A DNA stretch of 64,000 nt, from contig NC_058522.1 in assembly GCF_904849725.1 (NCBI RefSeq), positions 198,879,986-198,943,985 on the forward strand, read 5' to 3'. The stretch comes from Hordeum vulgare subsp. vulgare (lineage: Eukaryota > Streptophyta > Magnoliopsida > Poales > Poaceae). Within the stretch, counting starts at the first letter, position 1, and each line of letters starts with the position of its first letter. The notes beneath the pieces were generated by a model. The model was given only the letters and a program-made list of their open reading frames with translations, was not told where the DNA came from and did no database searches. Of this stretch, positions 47,169-59,198 are shown piece after piece. The position numbers were made by a program, and so were the translations under genes.

Positions 47169-48016
47169 ACGAAAGTGCAGGGTCCTGAATGGGAGTTCCT
47201 CCTGTGATCCAGATCGGATCAAGGAGCCTGTGATAACCGGAGCTGCAAGCGATACCTCTAGTACGTCCGATCTCGATCCAACGGACTAGATGGATGGATC
47301 TAGAGTGGGCTAGGTGGTTGGCTGGTTTGGCACAATGAGGAGAGGTAGGTGGGTCGCGGTGCTACTCGGGAATTGAGGGGGTTTGTCTCCCTAGGGCTAG
47401 GGTTGGAATGATTAAGCTAGGGTTCATCCGCTATTTATAGCAGGTAGGTAATATGAGGGGGGTTTGGTATAAACTAGATCACCGGATCGCGACCAGACGG
47501 CTTTGAACAAACGGAGAGTTTAGTTGGGACACTTGGTTGTGTAGATGGGCTAGACACATATGAGAGGGGAGACGGGCAGCCCGACATCAGGTTTTTACAT
47601 ATCGAAAACATCCGCGTTTTGACACGCTATAGTGCCGCTCTAGTTTATCAGTTAGGGTATCAAACGGACTCCGAATGCTACGAAATTTGGCAGGCGGTCT
47701 ATCTACATTATAACTTAACCAGACTCCAACTTTCGAGCCATTCAGAGAATATTTTTATATTCACTTGTAATAACAATATTTTAACGATGCCGTGAGCGCA
47801 TGCGTGTGTGATTGGTCCCGAAACGGTCAACGACAAAACACAGAGAAACGGCAACTCACAATGGATGCAAGTTTTGTAAAATGACGGCAACAGAGTGCCG
47901 ATACAATGTGGACGATGCACATGATGTGATGATGAAAATGTGACGAACAACCAAATCACACGACGACAATGGAATAAAAAGGGAATTTTTTGGAGTGTCG
48001 TTTCCAGGTTGTTACA
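47169..48016 (-). mobile_element. Element L, LTR start
   Basis: Read on the minus strand from 48016 the LTR starts TGTAACAACCTGGAAACGAC. A TATA box CTATAAATAG lies at 47431-47440, followed by a C-rich leader-like stretch. It breaks at 47168 where F1 sits and resumes at 2805. The host base run beyond 48016 is TGACG, the expected TSD, but its partner lies outside the window. Confidence 0.6.
47431..47440 (-). promoter_or_regulatory. TATA box of the LTR of L
   Basis: CTATAAATAG on the minus strand, about 580 bp inside the LTR start, followed by CT-rich sequence. Confidence 0.55.
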
Positions 48017-51000
48017 TGACGCATAGCCTAGGAATCTCGGGGATGAGATTCTTGTAAGGGGGTTGGTCTGCCACACCCTGTGTTTTGCCTCTCGTTACTA
48101 AGTTAACATAGCGCAAAAATGTAACGACTAAGATGCGGTCCTTTCCTATTTAGGGGGCGATGCCCCAAATTGGAAAGAAGCGTATCTATGTGTTTCGCAA
48201 GCAAGATAAATATAGCACATACATAATTTAAGAATGACAAATAGGGAATCGTTTGCCTTCTCACTTAGATAATATGAGAGTTTACATCCACACATTTATT
48301 TAGACAAGGTAGTTCCGCTATGGACTACATAACATAAGAAAAGGCTATGATATCCTGCATGCTTGCCCACAATCACGACCACGCCTCAGTCTTGTGGATA
48401 GTTCACGTACAGGCGGTCATTCTCCTCATCGTACTGCCACGCTAGCTGCGTGCCATCTGGATCACCTGTGTCGGGCGTATCTATACCTGTTGGGGTGTTG
48501 AAGTAATCTGTGAGCCACGGGGACTGAGCAATCTATGACCTTGGTACCGAAACTAGTCAAGTTATTAGGTGAGGAAGGTTTAGTGTTTAGGTTGCAGCAT
48601 CCTAAGCATTTATGGTGGCTAACTTACGTTGAACAAAGATATAGATGTGGTGGTCTACACGAGCGGTCGAAGACTAGGTGATCACTAAGTGATCCTGAAC
48701 ACCTACTTATGTCAAACATAACCCGACCGTGTTCCCGATCGAAGAGATGTCTTCGAAGGGGACAGTCACGGTTACGCACACGGTTGGCAGTTTTATTAGA
48801 GTTAATTCAAGTTATCTAAAACTGGATGTTAACAAATAATCCATGTTGCCACATAACCGCGGGCACGGCTTTCCGAAAGATTAAACCCTGCAGGAGTGCT
48901 CCAAGTAGTACATCACAAATGGTCACGGGCCGCAAAGTAATCCTCTATCATGAATCTCGTGATCTCGTCAGATTCCTTAGAGGAAAACCTCAACTCTGGG
49001 GAGAACCAAAGCTTCACCGGGATTCCTATACGCAAGATAGATCGCTAAGGTAACACAAGACTAGCAGGACCTCCCGTCGTGTCGACGACCCCGATAAGAA
49101 CCGCGTATCTCAGTCTCAGGACAGGACGGATGAGCTACGCGCACGATGGCCTGATAGAAATCACTCAAGTTGTCCTGAGTTGGCCCCGCACAGTGCCCTA
49201 GTTTGGACCAACACTCATGAGGAGCACTGGCCCGGGTTGTTGATTAATTCCTCTGGGTAGCTATTCCCTATGCAAATTATTATTAGGTGATTAGCAAGTT
49301 AAAAACCAAGGTTGGGTCCTGCCGGACAAGTCTTAACACTACACGATTTATCAAGGGGGTCCCCATAACAACCCCGAACGTGTTAGGAGCGATCAGTTAT
49401 GGAATCAAACACCGGTAGCCGGAAACTAAGGCGGAAATAATGGAACAAATAACGCGGCAAAATGCTAGGCCTTCCGTCATTTACCAAGTATATTGGTGCA
49501 TTAATTAAATAGCAGATTAAAACATAATGATATCAAATTCTCATGTTATCACAAGAGACAGCTGGCACCTGCAACTAGCAAAGATATCGTTAGAAGCTGA
49601 GCATGCCTACTTAGCCAAACAACATTAGCTAGGAGGGAAGGTATTTGGGTTTCATGGCAATATCAAGAGGCAATTATATCAAGTGGTAGGAAGAGAGCAT
49701 ATGACGAAGGAAACGTGAATCTAAGCATAACAAAGCTAGATACGGTATCAAGGTCACGGTCATCTAGCCTGTGATGTCTTCAGCTTGGAACTGCTCTTGT
49801 TCGTCCTGCACGTACTCTCCAGAATCCACGTACTCGCTCTCCGATCCTGGTGCTACCGTAGATAAAAATAACAACCAATGGACAACAACACAACATGATG
49901 CAACAAACACATGATGCGTGAGATGAGAATGTATCATGCATCTCTATTCTAGTCACTTGCATATGCATGAGAAGAAAATACAAACTTCACTCTAAGCTAT
50001 CTTGACATGCATGAAGATGACATGAACAGGTGCATCACAAGAAAACGATGCAAAAACATATAAAGAACATTGAGAACGGAGCTACGGATCAACCGGAAAC
50101 TACTAAACAAGATACGGAGTCCTACGGATCAAATCCACCACAAGCACACTCCAATGGCGCACTTTTGGTAGTCCCGGGTTGCCACATGATCAAACAATCA
50201 AGTATTTATGGGGTGGTGCAAAGAAACTCACCACACCACCAACTATGCACTCACAAGCTCCAAAACAACAAAACTATGCAATCTGTCCTAAACAGCATCA
50301 TAGCAGTTTGTGAGCAACATGCAAAGCACCTACAGCCACCCAAATGTGCCAAACAAGATATGTGGCAAACGCTATTCAAAAACTCTACAAGCATGAGCAA
50401 GAAGATAATACAAAGGAGTTACACACAGAAAGATCTACATGTGCTAACTTGGACAAAAATAACACATTTCAGTGACTTAGTGAAAATCTCATATTCTCAC
50501 CTGCTGTTTATGCTCTGAAGCATTTTGACATCCTCCAAAACATTATTTACAAGAAGTGGAAGTGCATAAAATTTAACAGATAACTAGACGAACACAAAAG
50601 CTCCAACTCTCTAGTTGATTGCAAGGGCTGATCCCCAACACGTGAGCATTTGCAACCACAACTACAAGGGAAGAAAATAACAGCAGTTTCTCACACTTAG
50701 TGAAAATCACGGATTTTCACCAAGCTGACAATTTCAGCCACATGCCTACTTTGACAAGGCACAACTTGCACATAGAAACTCCTAAGCATAAAACAAACCA
50801 CCATGATGTAGAGGGGTTCACCCACTACTGCCACATCAAGGAATCATCCTCTTAGGCTCATCACACCACATGGCACAAAGCTCTAAACATAGCATCAAGA
50901 CAGAAAAATGACATTTCCAAAAATTGTTCCAAAGTGAAATCTGATTTCACCAATGGATTCCTGGGATGATTCTACCTCAAAAACATATATAATACTTGGG

Positions 51001-51099
51001 TACTTGCATACAACATGTAGGCACAAAGTTGAAAGGAAAAACTACATGGAATCATATAGCTCAAATAGTGCCATATCATATGTGATACTCACTAGTTCA

Positions 51100-51440
51100 T
51101 TCTCTTCACATACACATGCACTTGCTAACACCCACACTCCAATGGTGAACATGAGGGTTGGACCTCATGTATGTGTGCCATAGCACATCACCATACCCAC
51201 TCACACATGCTTGCACACACTAGCACCTACACATGCTAGTTCTAACACACACATGCACACACTAAATCCCTACACACACAACTACACATGCTTATGAGCT
51301 CACACTCACAAGGCCACCCACACAAACACATACACTCACACATGGGTGTGCTTGCAACCACATACACACACTACCCCTACACCTCTTACACTAGTGCATA
51401 TCACCACAAGCACACATACACATGCACACAAGGCTATACA
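51100..51440. repeat. CACACATG-rich low-complexity tract in R
   Basis: Loose repeats of CACACA, ACACATGC and CACATAC over about 340 bp, with no fixed unit. Derived from CA microsatellite expansion, by inference. Confidence 0.7.
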
Positions 51441-51555
51441 AGGAGAAAACCTACTGGTTTAGATCTTAGGCAAGAGCATATTGCTGCCCAAGCAACACAA
51501 CAAGCAAACAATCTATAAAACAGCAAAAGAAAATAAAGAAAATAAAAGGGGAACA

Positions 51556-51632
51556 GAGGGGATTCAAACCCAATCCCTCTTGTGCACAGCACACACACTT
51601 CTACCACTGCACTACCTCTACTGGGCTCGACA
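51556..51632 (-). pseudogene. tRNA-like relic in R (first)
   Basis: Minus strand: A-box-like TAGTGCAGTGG, then 33 bases, then B-box-like GGTTTGAATCC. The T-stem is partly paired (GGG/CCC). Spacing matches that of tRNA genes; the acceptor stem is not recognisable. Confidence 0.5.
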
Positions 51633-51711
51633 GAGAGGGGGAAGTAAACAGGATATGCTTCACTCTGCTGCCACTGTGCCAGAAAACAAATCCACACAAA
51701 AAAGGGTGGGC

Positions 51712-51785
51712 TGCGGGGGCTCGAATCCACGACCTGCGCTAAGACAAAACCCACTTCTACCACTTCGCTGCTTGATCGATACTTA
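51712..51785 (-). pseudogene. tRNA-like relic in R (second)
   Basis: Minus strand: CAGCGAAGTGG followed after 31 bases by GGATTCGAGCC. Both this and the previous copy carry GTGGTAGAAGTG next to the A box, so they are probably duplicates of one module. Confidence 0.5.
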
Positions 51786-52432
51786 ACACAGAGGGGGGCC
51801 TTGCTCTTTTCAGCAACCCCCTCTGGATCTGCTACACCCCGACGGTGGCCGGAACAGGGGAGGGTCACCGCCGGCGATTCACTACGAATTGGGCGACGGC
51901 TCGTCGCTGTGAGGAAGAGGGAACTCCCATGGTTCCATTCCACCACTAAACTCGACGAGAGATGCCCTACAGCTACTGCCCCACGAGCACGGCGATGCCG
52001 GCGACACAGAGAAGCTACGGCGGCACTGCTACGGCCCTACGTGAGATCTGCCGACAGGGGAACGGGGAGGAGTCATGCTGCTCACCCACTGGTCGAGGAG
52101 GCCGCGCCTGACGGAGAGGAAGAAGGGGTTGTCGAGGAAGAAGCCACTGCGGAGGGAGTCATCGGAGCAGAAGGGGTCGTCGTCGACGTAGTGGAAGCAG
52201 AGGCGTTCGTCGTCGATTAGCTACGGGAACGGACGCCCCTGAGGTCCCGCGTGCTCTTCGATCACTTGGAGGGGACGAAGGAGTACGGCAACGACGGCGA
52301 CGACCTCATCAGGGATTGGCCATGGCGGAGGAGGAGCTCGCCTACCTTCTGTTGATCCAGGGAGAGGGAGGAGGAAGAGGAAAGGAGTTGGCGGCGGCTT
52401 GGAGGAAACCTAGCCGGGGCACGCACAGCAAG

Positions 52433-52445
52433 GATTATATAGAGG
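52433..52445 (-). promoter_or_regulatory. TATA box of solo LTR R
   Basis: CCTCTATATAATC on the minus strand, followed downstream (leftward) by GC-rich leader-like sequence. Placement matches the TATA box of L. Confidence 0.5.
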
Positions 52446-53253
52446 GCGAGGGATTCCCCTCGACGTCCGTGAGCCACGGCGTCGGCCTCTCTGTCTCGCT
52501 CTCTCTCTGAAAGACTGATGGAAAGGAGCGGTGGGAGGAACACGGCGTCACAGGAGAGGGACGAGGAGTGGGCTGCCGCGCAAGGAGGCTACTGGGCCAG
52601 CGAGGAGGAGGAGGCCCACTCGAAGGCGCCAGGTACAGAGGTGGAAAACCACTGGGTTTTTTCCCAATAAAAACAAGCCAAAGTAAATAAATATTCCTAG
52701 GGAAAACCCATGAACCTGAAAATAAAAACAACATGACCCTGAGCATAAGGGAATTATGCCCCAAATAAATAAAATGCAAAGAGGATTTTTGTTGCACTTA
52801 AATATTTACAAAACAAAATTAAATTAATCTGTTTGTGAATAAAAACCCCACTAAAGCTAAGATTTAAAATATCCTAGACATAGCACCACATCGACAAGGA
52901 AACACCCTAAATGATCTACATTTTTGAACCAGGGTTAGAGCAAGTAAATCTTGAGCTTGAGAAATAAAGAAGGGGGGTTTAAAACCTAGTTGAAAACTAT
53001 CATAGTTGAAACCCACCTTTCAAACACCACTTCATCATCACATAGCACATCAACATCACATACCACATCCATGGATCCACAACAATAACAAACACTGAAG
53101 GCATGAATGATATGGATGCATGAATGCAAAGGGGAGACAAGGTATGATCACATGAAATAACACATGGCATATATCTCACAAGGCAATGACATCATGGACC
53201 AACACATGAAGGTTCCAAATATGGCAAGTTACACTCTGGGGCATTACAAAAAA

Positions 53254-56200
53254 TTAGGACCAATTAAAACTTTTTGTGTGCTTGTGGTGCTTGAATGGAT
53301 TATATTTGATGTTTGCTCGTGTGGGTTTTAAATACCAAAAATTCTCCTTCTGTCAACACTCATCTCTTTGCTCCAAATCTTTGCCCGATGACCATACCAT
53401 GTGTATAGGACCAAAATCTATTTTTACAAAATATTTTTTTCACTAAAAGGAATTTATCTAATTTATCTTTTCAAAAACCATAGAATTGAGGTTAGTACTA
53501 CAAGTCCTCAAAATAGGGAAGATGTTTTGCCCCAAATATTTTATTTCGACCCTATTATCAAAAAGAGTTCCCAAAACCACAAAATTATTGTTTTAAAAGT
53601 TATTTTTCTATTTTATTTAAAAATCCTTTTTTAAGGCTAGAAATTGTCTTTTATAGAGGAAAATTAATTTTCTCTTTCAAAAATATTTGAGAAAAAATAG
53701 GGAAACACAATGGACATATACTTTCCATATATACGAGTTTCAACACATTCAACATATGGGACAAACCCTTCAAACCCTTTTGTGCTTATTTCAAGTATTT
53801 TAATTCTATAAGAAATATTCTCAAATAATTCCCGGAAAATTCTAGCAAACAACATGATATATGTAACGATCTTGCCAAGTTTCAGCTCAATCCAAATTGT
53901 TTTAGTTCACAAAAACATTCTAGAACCCTTTGTGTCCAAATCCAAACTTGAGCAACTTCACATTGCGAAGTGTCTCCAATCATTCTCTAACTTTGTGGGA
54001 ATGTTATAATATTCTAATAATGCATCCACAACAAGTGGTGCATCAATAAGAACAGATCCACTTGTCCAAATCCCCTCAAAAACATCTCTGTTGATTTCTA
54101 CAATTGGAAACTTTGAATAATCAAGTTTCTCCAATTAGTTCGAAACTTTTTGGGCATGCCCTAATCCCCAAATGATGCCACCACACCAAGCGGTGCATTA
54201 GAGAGATTAAATTTGCATGACTAAACCTAAGGAAATCCATTTCTATCCATTTCTAGGGTTCAGCAAGTTTGTATTGTCAATTATTATCAAATAATCTCAA
54301 GTTTTCTTATCAGGACCATTTGGTCTTACCATTTACCCCTAGTAAATCTCACGGCCATTGGATACCCATAGATGCCCTGGGACAACATCAAACACCTTAA
54401 GCCATAAGCTTGTAGACAAAAAAGTTGACTCTAAAATATTCTCCTTGCGCCCAAAGTTTTTCCAGAGCCTTTGCCATTTCTCTTCTACCTATAGTAATTC
54501 AATCTTGGTGAGGGAGCAATAATTGGTGGGCAAAACCCCTCTATTTTTCTGTTTGGGCAGCAATAGCATGCTCCTCTTTCCCCTATCCTTCTATTATGTG
54601 CAATAAAATGCCCCCAAACTGTAGCACGACATCTTTTGCATTCTATTGCATCAAACCAGACCCAGAGGTGGCATTCTCATGTGAAAAATATGAGCAAACC
54701 ATCCAAACCTATATTATGGCAGTAAAAATACCTTCGAACTGCAACTACCATGTACACTGATCTCCGAGGGATAATACTTGGAATACTTGTCCTCCTTCCA
54801 TACCTAGGGAAACCACACAACCTTTTAGCTCATGTGCTCTTCAGTAAAATCCCTGAGGTAGCTCCCAAGTTTGCTACTTCAAACTTAACTAAGGTAAAAA
54901 ACCATTTCCATACAGCTCCATTCCCTCAGAAAATTCACTAGTTTCCTCTAGCACGCATGCTAGACATCATTGGTCGACCAAAATGTCGCCTTGGACACAC
55001 ATTGGCATGGTGACTACACAGCTGGCATGCACAAATGGGGCTCTAAGAACCAAACTTGTCATGTAGCATGCAACCAGGTCCGATTGGACACCCTAGTAGG
55101 CGAGGAATCTCCCCTAGACCTCCCATGCCCCCCACCGACGTCAGCAATGATCCAACTCGGCTCTTACAAGCATGCTCACGCGGCCGAGAACCCTCTAGTC
55201 GCCCCCGCATGAAAACCTATCCCTGAACGCACCTAGTCCGCGCCTCTCACTCCCTCTCCCTCCCAATTGCCCCTCGGGCCACCCCAAGGTGCTCCCGGTT
55301 CCTTATCCCTCCTCCTACAGTCGGTGATGCCCGCCTCAGCCTTCGCTCGATTCGGAGCATCCCCGAGGCCCTCCTCTCCTAAGAGCTCCCCATAGCCCCC
55401 TGCATCTCCACAACTCCTCCCACGCTTTATTTCCTTCCTCTAGTGGCCGGCGAACTGGGTCCCATGGCTGTTGTCGTTGGAGTCCCTGATGAAAATGAAT
55501 CCCCCAAGGGGGTGCGACTCTTCACCTCGAGGCGCTCTGGTAGCCGAGCTGTTGCGGAGGTGGTCGGAGCCATCGGAGCAAGCGCGAGCCCTGCTGTGTA
55601 CTGCCTCCCTGGTCTCTCCAGCCCACACCCACGCAAGGAGGAAGAAGAACCTGGCAGTGGTGCCGGCGACCCCATTGGTCAGCCTCTGATGGGGTGTCCG
55701 CTCGGGCACACACCGAATAAGTGGAGACGGCTCCGGCTTATCCCGCCTCCCTGCGGTGAAAAGTCCTTTGGCGTAATACGCCTTCAGCATTGACCCAGCC
55801 GCCTCGCCGAGCAGGTGGACCTGCCCATGTGTTATCTTGCACCGTGAGCGGTTTTCTGGCCCATATGTTAAAGGCTTGCTCTTTTTTTACCAAGAGGATT
55901 CTAAAATTCAAAATAAAATCAATCAATTCCAAATTTGATGATTCAAATTCCTGATTGTTTCTAAAATCATTCTCTAGCCAAAACTACAACCTACACATTT
56001 TTCCTGCAAACGTTTCTATCGTATTCAAATTTAAATTCAAACTTTTCTATCGTTTTTAATCACTTTTCCTTGCAAAATTCCTTGTGAGTCCAAATCAACT
56101 CTAAGTGGAGTGATTCCAATTTCTAGAGGATCTAAATATCATGCCTTACTTATCTCTCTATGGTTGACATTTTTCCCATGCATTATTTATGTTAGGTCAA

Positions 56201-57467
56201 ATAAATGGTCCCCTTTCTCACTAATTACATACTAGAAAATTCATAAGAAAATCATCCCAACTCCAAACCAAGTGAAACCACTTCCTAAATGTTCCTAAAA
56301 TCATGCCCTATTTAATAGGTGCATCTACTCATTTTTATAAAACTATTTTCTATAAGATTGTTATAGGATCATCGTTTCCTCCATTTATAGTTTTTCAAAA
56401 TCAGTGTGGATCCAACTTAAGTAGTACCACTTTAGGTATTTTTCTTATGACCATAGCTGTCCAAGAAAAATAAAACTCCTATTTTAGAACACTTTTATTT
56501 ATCTGCTTGTTGTGTTGCTTCCTGTGGTTGTTTCCGACGATAGTTGATGAATTGCTCGGAATAGGGCTAGAAGATTGTGAAGCCCTCAAAGACATTGCAG
56601 AGCCACGCAAGAATCCCTTTGACCGTGTCTAAGACACACTTTTATGCATGGTATCTAGCACTTCATTCCGTTGCATTGAATCATGATGAATCAGTGACCA
56701 CCATGGTGGGTTACCTTTGTTACTTTCCTCGTTGATACTTGCATCGTGCACGACCCTACCTTCTTATGAGGGTTGTGCGGGTGGTAAGTACTTATGATTG
56801 TAAGTAGATGCTACGCAAACTTGATGGGAATATGCATGGAGTCGGAAGAAGAAATGATCTCCAGGACTTTTTGAAAACCCGGTCGGGTGCCACTAGTGCG
56901 TGACAGAGATGATGTTGAGCTAGGTAACCACTTTAGAAAAAAGTTATGTACTGAGGCGAGTAAGTGTGTTGTTTTCGAAAATGGTTTTAGTTGCGACCGT
57001 TACTCTGAGCTTACATGTACGACCATGCTACCCCTATATGGGAAGGGGCTTTGTTGATTACTTTGGTTGATGTTAGCAGAGAGCCCGCATTACTAGTGGC
57101 GAGAGGGCCAGAGTCACCCTCTCGATACTTGGTCATGCCAGGTAGGGTGAGCATGGGCTGACATCGGGCACACCATTGCGTCCCCTCAGGGATGGTACGA
57201 TCTTAACCGAGTCTTGTATGATGTACATCATGAGGACACCGGCCAACGAGTGGACTCGATGTTTAGTGTCACCAGGGGAAGGCATTGTTCGGGTTCTTAC
57301 CTCGGGTACCGAAGATACCGCGAGTCGTGTATGACAAGGAAGTTCCCCTAGTATCATGGTTAAAGTGTGCAACCTCTACAGAGTGTAAAACTATTCGAAT
57401 AATCGTGTCCATGGTCAAGGATAGTTGGATGACCACTCTTGGGCTACGTCCATGGTTTTCAAACTTG

Positions 57468-57537
<70 letters not shown>

Positions 57538-58110
57538 TGATACTTGATCTAAGTTAGATGACTTGACATGATGAATGAACATGAGATGCTCAACCCATGC
57601 TTATGATGATATCTATAACTTATTCGTATGAATATGTGCAACCTGTTGATGCATGCTTTTACAAGTTGATTGATCATGAAATTGCACTCAAAACTAGCTT
57701 TCTGCAACTTAATTAGTGCTATATCATGCACTGTTATACCTTGTTCAAAACATGGGTTGCTTGCGAGTACATTCGAAGTACTCATTGGCTTGCCACTAGT
57801 TATTTTGTTGGCCATGCTTGAAAGAACATGATGTGATGAGGAACACCTTGATAACATACGTGCAAGCTAGGACGCTTCCCAATTAGAATGCGTGTAGGGT
57901 TAAGGCAGATGGCATGGGTTCATGCTATCGTTGAAGATTTCCGCCACGAGTTACGAAGACTTAGCCTTAAAGGACATATTTGAGTAAAACGGTATGTAAT
58001 GGATGTAAGACTCTTATTATTCAGTTTTTGGGTGTTCAGTGAGCATTGATCTCTGGCATCACCGTGCATGTACATTTGGTAATCATGACTTACAAGTCCG
58101 GGTCCCCACG
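53254..58110 (+). repeat. H LTR after R, to estimated end
   Basis: A 4.9 kb stretch without coding domains: AT-rich at 53254-55000, a GC-rich block at 55090-55800, AT-rich again to 56500, then mixed sequence. Frames at 55427-55793 on both strands overlap and lack family resemblance. The final part (TTCAGTGAGCATTGATC, then GTAATCATGACTTACAAG) has the look of a long gypsy LTR end. The start, at 48069, lies before R. Confidence 0.5.
57471..57532 (+). repeat. Microsatellite (TG)31
   Basis: Uninterrupted TG dinucleotide, 62 bp, within the LTR of H. Confidence 0.98.
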
Positions 58111-59198
58111 CTCATAGTACAGTTCAACACTCAAAGACCAAGCACATCCAGATCTTTCATCATTTTCTTCGTGATCATGTACTCAAGGGCGACATCTTCA
58201 TCGACCACGTGAAGACTGAAGAAAAACTCGTTGATTCTTCATGAAGCCCTTGCATGAAAAAATATTTTGCAAGTTGCGGTGTGAGCTAAATATATTACAA
58301 TTTTTTAATGTTCTGTGAAAGGACACGCATCCTAACACTTATGCATAATTGATCACTTACATGTGCAACACACGAAGTAATGTTTTTCTTCAACCAATGA
58401 AGATTAACCCTCTAAGTGTGAAGAAATTAATGAAGAATTTGATTCTCAGAACCCTACAACAATTGTATGTGGTATTTTAAATCATCATTCTTATACAATA
58501 GGTCAAGTCATCAACCAAAGTTGAAATTCTTCAAAATTGAGTTTTTGCAAATTCTTCAAAATTTTAAATTCCTCAAGTTTGTAAATTCCTCAAAATGTTC
58601 ATATTCTTTAAACTTTTCAACGAGTGTTCTTCATATTCTTTAAACTTTTCAACGAGTGTTCTAGAATATGAATAGTTATTCTGATCCAGATCGACCTTGG
58701 GCCGACTAGGTCCTCCCAAACTCTTCTGAAAACAAAAAAGAAAAAAAACACCCCACGTTTCCTACTAGCCATCCAGCGCGCCACTGGCTCCCGCCGGCAC
58801 GCCATGTGTCGTCGGCCAACCTCGGGCGTCGCGATAGTTCCGCACCTCCTCTACCCCAATTCCTCTTGCGCCGCCCCCCTTCAGTGCCCCGAGAATCGGC
58901 CGTCGTGCCACCACTGGTCCCAAATCCGGCCGCCGCGCTACTCCTACCTCGAGATCCAGTCGCTACACCGACCCCGCTTGTGGGAGCCAGTCATCGCGCC
59001 GGCACCGCCCCCAGATCTGGCGGCCACGCCGCCACCTTCCCTCGTATCTTGCTGTCATGCCGGCTCCGTCCCCGGATCCAGTGTCCCGCCTCCATCATGC
59101 AAAAATCACCGCCGGCTGACAGTGCTCGAGCTCGATGGCGTGGTTTCGTGATCCATCCCCGCCACCACCTTTTCCAACTCCATATCCCCCGTCCATGT
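58111..59198. other. Flanking sequence, AT-rich then C-rich, no gene called
   Basis: 58111-58740 is AT-rich with a perfect 32-bp tandem duplication (58598-58661). 58750-59198 is C-rich with overlapping plus-strand frames (58804-59151 and 58806-59204) rich in Pro, Arg and Ala, without a known domain. The C-rich host continues at 61819 beyond a copia-like insertion; reading the 58806 frame across the junction meets a stop within a few codons. A gene 5' exon is possible but unsupported. Confidence 0.4.
58598..58661 (+). repeat. Perfect 32-bp tandem duplication
   Basis: Two adjacent copies of a unit starting TTCATATTCTTTAAAC, at 58598 and 58630, identical by eye; probably a recent replication slip. 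Confidence 0.9.

Larger units (their letters stand above)
48120..53248 (-). mobile_element. Element R: 5.1 kb solo LTR, reverse orientation
   Basis: On the minus strand it runs from TGTAATGCCCCAGAGTG (53248) to GCATCTTAGTCGTTACA-type sequence (48120), with AAAAA at 48115-48119 and 53249-53253 as TSD. Nothing but LTR-like sequence lies between, so it is a solo LTR left by recombination. Its distal half (48790-50000) resembles 1-1200 of L, while its first part differs from L's. Landmarks: TATA box at about 52433-52445, a C-rich leader zone (51800-52500), two tRNA-like modules and a CA-rich tract. Frames of 100-170 codons at 51434-52220 are probably chance GC-rich frames. Confidence 0.7.
48022..58110 (+). 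mobile_element. Element H: 3' end of a long-LTR gypsy element, with solo LTR R inside
   Basis: At 48031-48068 AATCTCGGGGATGAGATTC followed by TTGTAAGGGGGTTGGTC is the pol end and polypurine tract of a gypsy element, probably a chromovirus of the Tekay/Del type by its wording. The LTR follows (TGCCACACCCTG from 48068-48069), is interrupted at 48120 by R and resumes at 53254. Rejoining the flanks gives smooth sequence (AGCGCAAAAATTAGGACC). The LTR end near 58110 (AAGTCCGGGTCCCCAC) is an estimate, as the other LTR is outside the window. Confidence 0.55.

Noticed and set aside
48017..48068. Start of L's target duplication as proof of L's boundary
   Set aside because: TGACG follows the LTR end, but the other end of L is outside the window, so the duplication cannot be confirmed.
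51434..52220. Two proteins of 139-170 codons in R
   Set aside because: Open frames in the GC-rich zone of a solo LTR, on opposite strands, partly spanning the tRNA-like modules; no family resemblance.
55427..55793. Gene in the GC-rich block of the H LTR
   Set aside because: Plus and minus frames of the same length overlap over the same bases, as expected from composition; no domain.
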